Source of the DNA: Streptomyces ficellus
GTDB lineage: Bacteria > Actinomycetota > Actinomycetes > Streptomycetales > Streptomycetaceae
NCBI RefSeq assembly: GCF_009739905.1
Contig: NZ_CP034279.1
Location: 2,976,001-3,040,000, forward strand
Length of the DNA: 64,000 nucleotides
Direction: 5' to 3'
The position numbers and the translations under genes are program-made. This document shows, one piece after another, positions 62,851 through 64,000 of this stretch. Each line of letters opens with the position of its first letter. The first letter of the stretch is position 1. Under the pieces are notes generated by a model, which was given only the letters and a program-made list of their open reading frames with translations, was not told the origin of the DNA and did no database searches.

Positions 62851-63303
62851 ATGACACCGCTCCACTGGAAGCTCGTAATCGACTCCTCCGACCCGCACGC
62901 CCAGGCCGACTTCTGGGCCGAGGCCCTGGGGTACGTCGTCGAGGACAACAGCGCCCTCATCGACCGGCTGCTCGGCCAGGGGTACGTGAAGGAGACGGAG
63001 ACCGTCGAAGCGCACGGCCGACGCGCGTGGCGCGATCTGATCGCCGTCCGGCATCCGGACGACCCGTATCAGGAGGAGACCGGCATCGGGCAGGGCCGGC
63101 GGCTGCTGTTCCAGCGCGTGCCGGAGGCGAAGACCGTGAAGAACCGGCTCCACCTCGACCTGCACGCCGGGCCCGACCGGCGCGACGCGGAGGTGGCCCG
63201 GCTGGAGGCGCTGGGCGCGTCCGTGGTGCGCCGCGTCAGCGAACCGGGCGGGGAGTGGGCGGTGCTGACGGACCCGGAGGGCAACGAGTTCTGCGTCCAG
63301 TAG
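62851..63303 (+). CDS. VOC (glyoxalase/bleomycin resistance)-family protein
   Basis: A 150-residue protein. MTPLHWKLVIDSSDPHAQADFWAEALGYVVEDN and the C-terminal WAVLTDPEGNEFCVQ are the VOC pattern, with RLHLDLHAGPDRRDAEVARLEALGA as the second module. His5 in the first strand, His in RLHLDL and Glu in GNEF are candidate metal ligands. The function is unknown; the divergent CGNR regulator and its operator suggest ligand- or stress-induced expression. Confidence 0.87.
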   Translation: MTPLHWKLVIDSSDPHAQADFWAEALGYVVEDNSALIDRLLGQGYVKETETVEAHGRRAWRDLIAVRHPDDPYQEETGIGQGRRLLFQRVPEAKTVKNRLHLDLHAGPDRRDAEVARLEALGASVVRRVSEPGGEWAVLTDPEGNEFCVQ

Positions 63304-63401
63304 GCCCGGCGGCCCGTCGCCCGCCCACGGCCCGAGCCCGGCCGCCCGCCACCGGAGCAGGCCCCGCCGTCACAGGCTCACCTTCACAGGCGCACCGTCG
63401 C

Positions 63402-63429
63402 AGGCCCCGCCGTCAGACCGGCGGGGCCT
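63402..63429. terminator. Terminator between the VOC gene and the small membrane protein gene
   Basis: A perfect 11-bp stem (AGGCCCCGCCG against 63419-63429) with a TCAGAC loop. It overlaps the last codon region of the minus-strand gene. Confidence 0.75.
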
Positions 63430-63649
63430 ACGGCTCGTCGCCCTCCGCCCAGCGGAAACCGCGCAGGCCCACGTCCTCCTGCGCGCCGGCCCGCTCGTGG
63501 TGCGCCCCGCTCCTCCGCCGCCACGCGTGGAGGGCGCCGACCACCGCGGCGCACAGGCACAGCATCACCAGGGCGAAGACCACCGCGACGGGGGCGAAGA
63601 GCCCGATCAGCCCCTCGATCATGTGGGACGGTTCGAAGTGCACGATCAC
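63428..63649 (-). CDS. Small membrane protein of unknown function
   Basis: A 73-residue protein from a GTG at 63649 with a very strong GGAGGAGGTGA site. One long hydrophobic segment (about 11-42; LIGLFAPVAVVFALVMLCLCAAVVGALHAW) is followed by a charged Arg/His-rich tail ending in FRWAEGDEP. No family was recognised. The strong ribosome site makes it likely to be real. Confidence 0.6.
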   Translation of the reverse strand: MIVHFEPSHMIEGLIGLFAPVAVVFALVMLCLCAAVVGALHAWRRRSGAHHERAGAQEDVGLRGFRWAEGDEP

Positions 63650-63991
63650 TCACCTCCTCCGGGCGCTCGGCGCACACGACGCCGCTTGGGCCAGCATGGC
63701 GCGCCCCGGTCCGGGGAGGGCGCTCCGCGCCCGAAAGACCATGTGGCGTTGTCCATTCCGTGACCGCATCTGCATGAAGTGGTCCGATATCCGAACGCCC
63801 GTGACCGGATTACGCCCTTGACGTTGAGTCAAACTCTCGCTGAACATTCAGCACGCACATCGCAACGCACACCGCACCAAAAAGCGCCGTCAGCTCCACC
63901 AGCGCCACCAGCTCCAACGCCCCGCGTCATCGCCGACCGGGGCGTCTCGCACGTTCCGTTCCCATCCCCGTACGGAATCCGGAGCCCCCAC
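63650..63991. other. Non-coding region near the right edge
   Basis: No reading frame with Streptomyces codon use was found. The stretch 63830-63920 is A/C-rich and poorer in G than its neighbours (GCACGCACATCGCAACGCAC). It may be a promoter region for the gene that begins at 63992. Confidence 0.4.
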
Positions 63992-64000
63992 ATGAACGTC
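63992..64000 (+). CDS. Start of a gene cut by the window edge
   Basis: ATG AAC GTC begins at 63992, ten bases after a GGAG. Only three codons are visible, so no identity can be given. Confidence 0.35.

Overview
The window is a high-GC actinobacterial chromosome segment that I read as Streptomyces. The reasons are strong G/C bias at third codon positions, many GTG starts, ATGA/GTGA gene overlaps, tRNAs without an encoded CCA end, HrdB-like promoters, a C-terminally zinc-ribboned MscL and a long acidic NusG N-terminus. The gene order (tuf-fusA-rpsG-rpsL / rpoC-rpoB-rplL-rplJ / rplA-rplK-nusG-secE / hadA-hadB-rpmG-tRNAs / second nuo cluster / korAB) matches the core of a Streptomyces chromosome as I remember it. 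No rRNA operon, CRISPR array or intact insertion sequence was seen.

Layout. 1-5.1 kb: the end of a TPR-like gene, a small MITE-like element sitting on the overlapping stop codons of two convergent genes, an AraC regulator divergent from a DUF2000 gene, a lipoprotein and a PIG-L deacetylase. 5.1-9.5 kb: the str operon (tuf, fusA, rpsG, rpsL, minus strand) with a clear promoter. 9.9-17.1 kb: a six-gene plus-strand island (below). 17.1-29.5 kb: rpoBC, rplJL, rplKA, nusG, secE and tRNA-Trp, with terminators and one attenuator-like leader. 29.7-37.8 kb: aspC, adenosine deaminase, murB, HadA/HadB-like dehydratases, rpmG, three tRNAs (Met, Thr, Tyr), a CodA-like amidohydrolase and an SDR/GyrI-like pair. 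38-43.5 kb: YajQ, an alkylation-repair pair (ogt-alkB), GlsB, an APC permease, YccF, HtpX and MscL. 43.6-53.5 kb: an incomplete complex I operon, nuoA-B-C-H-I-J-K-L-M-N, lacking nuoD-E-F-G. 53.7-60.5 kb: two tandem NarL-type histidine kinases, a LuxR response regulator and 2-oxoacid:ferredoxin oxidoreductase korAB. 60.7-64 kb: RarD, an SRPBCC/CGNR operon divergent from a VOC gene across a 21-bp palindrome, and a small membrane protein.

The most interesting region is the island at 9873-17071, between rpoC and rpsL. It encodes a Crp/Fnr protein with a cNMP-binding cassette, a class III nucleotide cyclase with all catalytic residues visible, an NLR/STAND-like ATPase with a degenerate P-loop, an SPFH-like coiled-coil protein, a Pycsar-effector-like (PycTM/DUF5706) membrane protein and an M48 metalloprotease. 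The cyclase C-terminus and the STAND N-terminus share a Gly-rich HHGISGG motif. This is the layout of bacterial amyloid signalling motifs that connect NLR-like sensors to effectors. A site matching the Streptomyces Crp consensus lies just upstream of the cyclase gene. I infer a nucleotide-second-messenger conflict or stress system in which an NLR-like sensor gates a cyclase, whose product acts on a membrane effector and a Crp-like regulator. This is untested.

Other notable points are a likely 1-nt frameshift in the low-complexity tail of nuoC, the pairing of a nuo cluster lacking the NADH-input module with korAB (suggesting ferredoxin-linked electron input), and a near-identical 411-bp block shared by the two tandem kinases.
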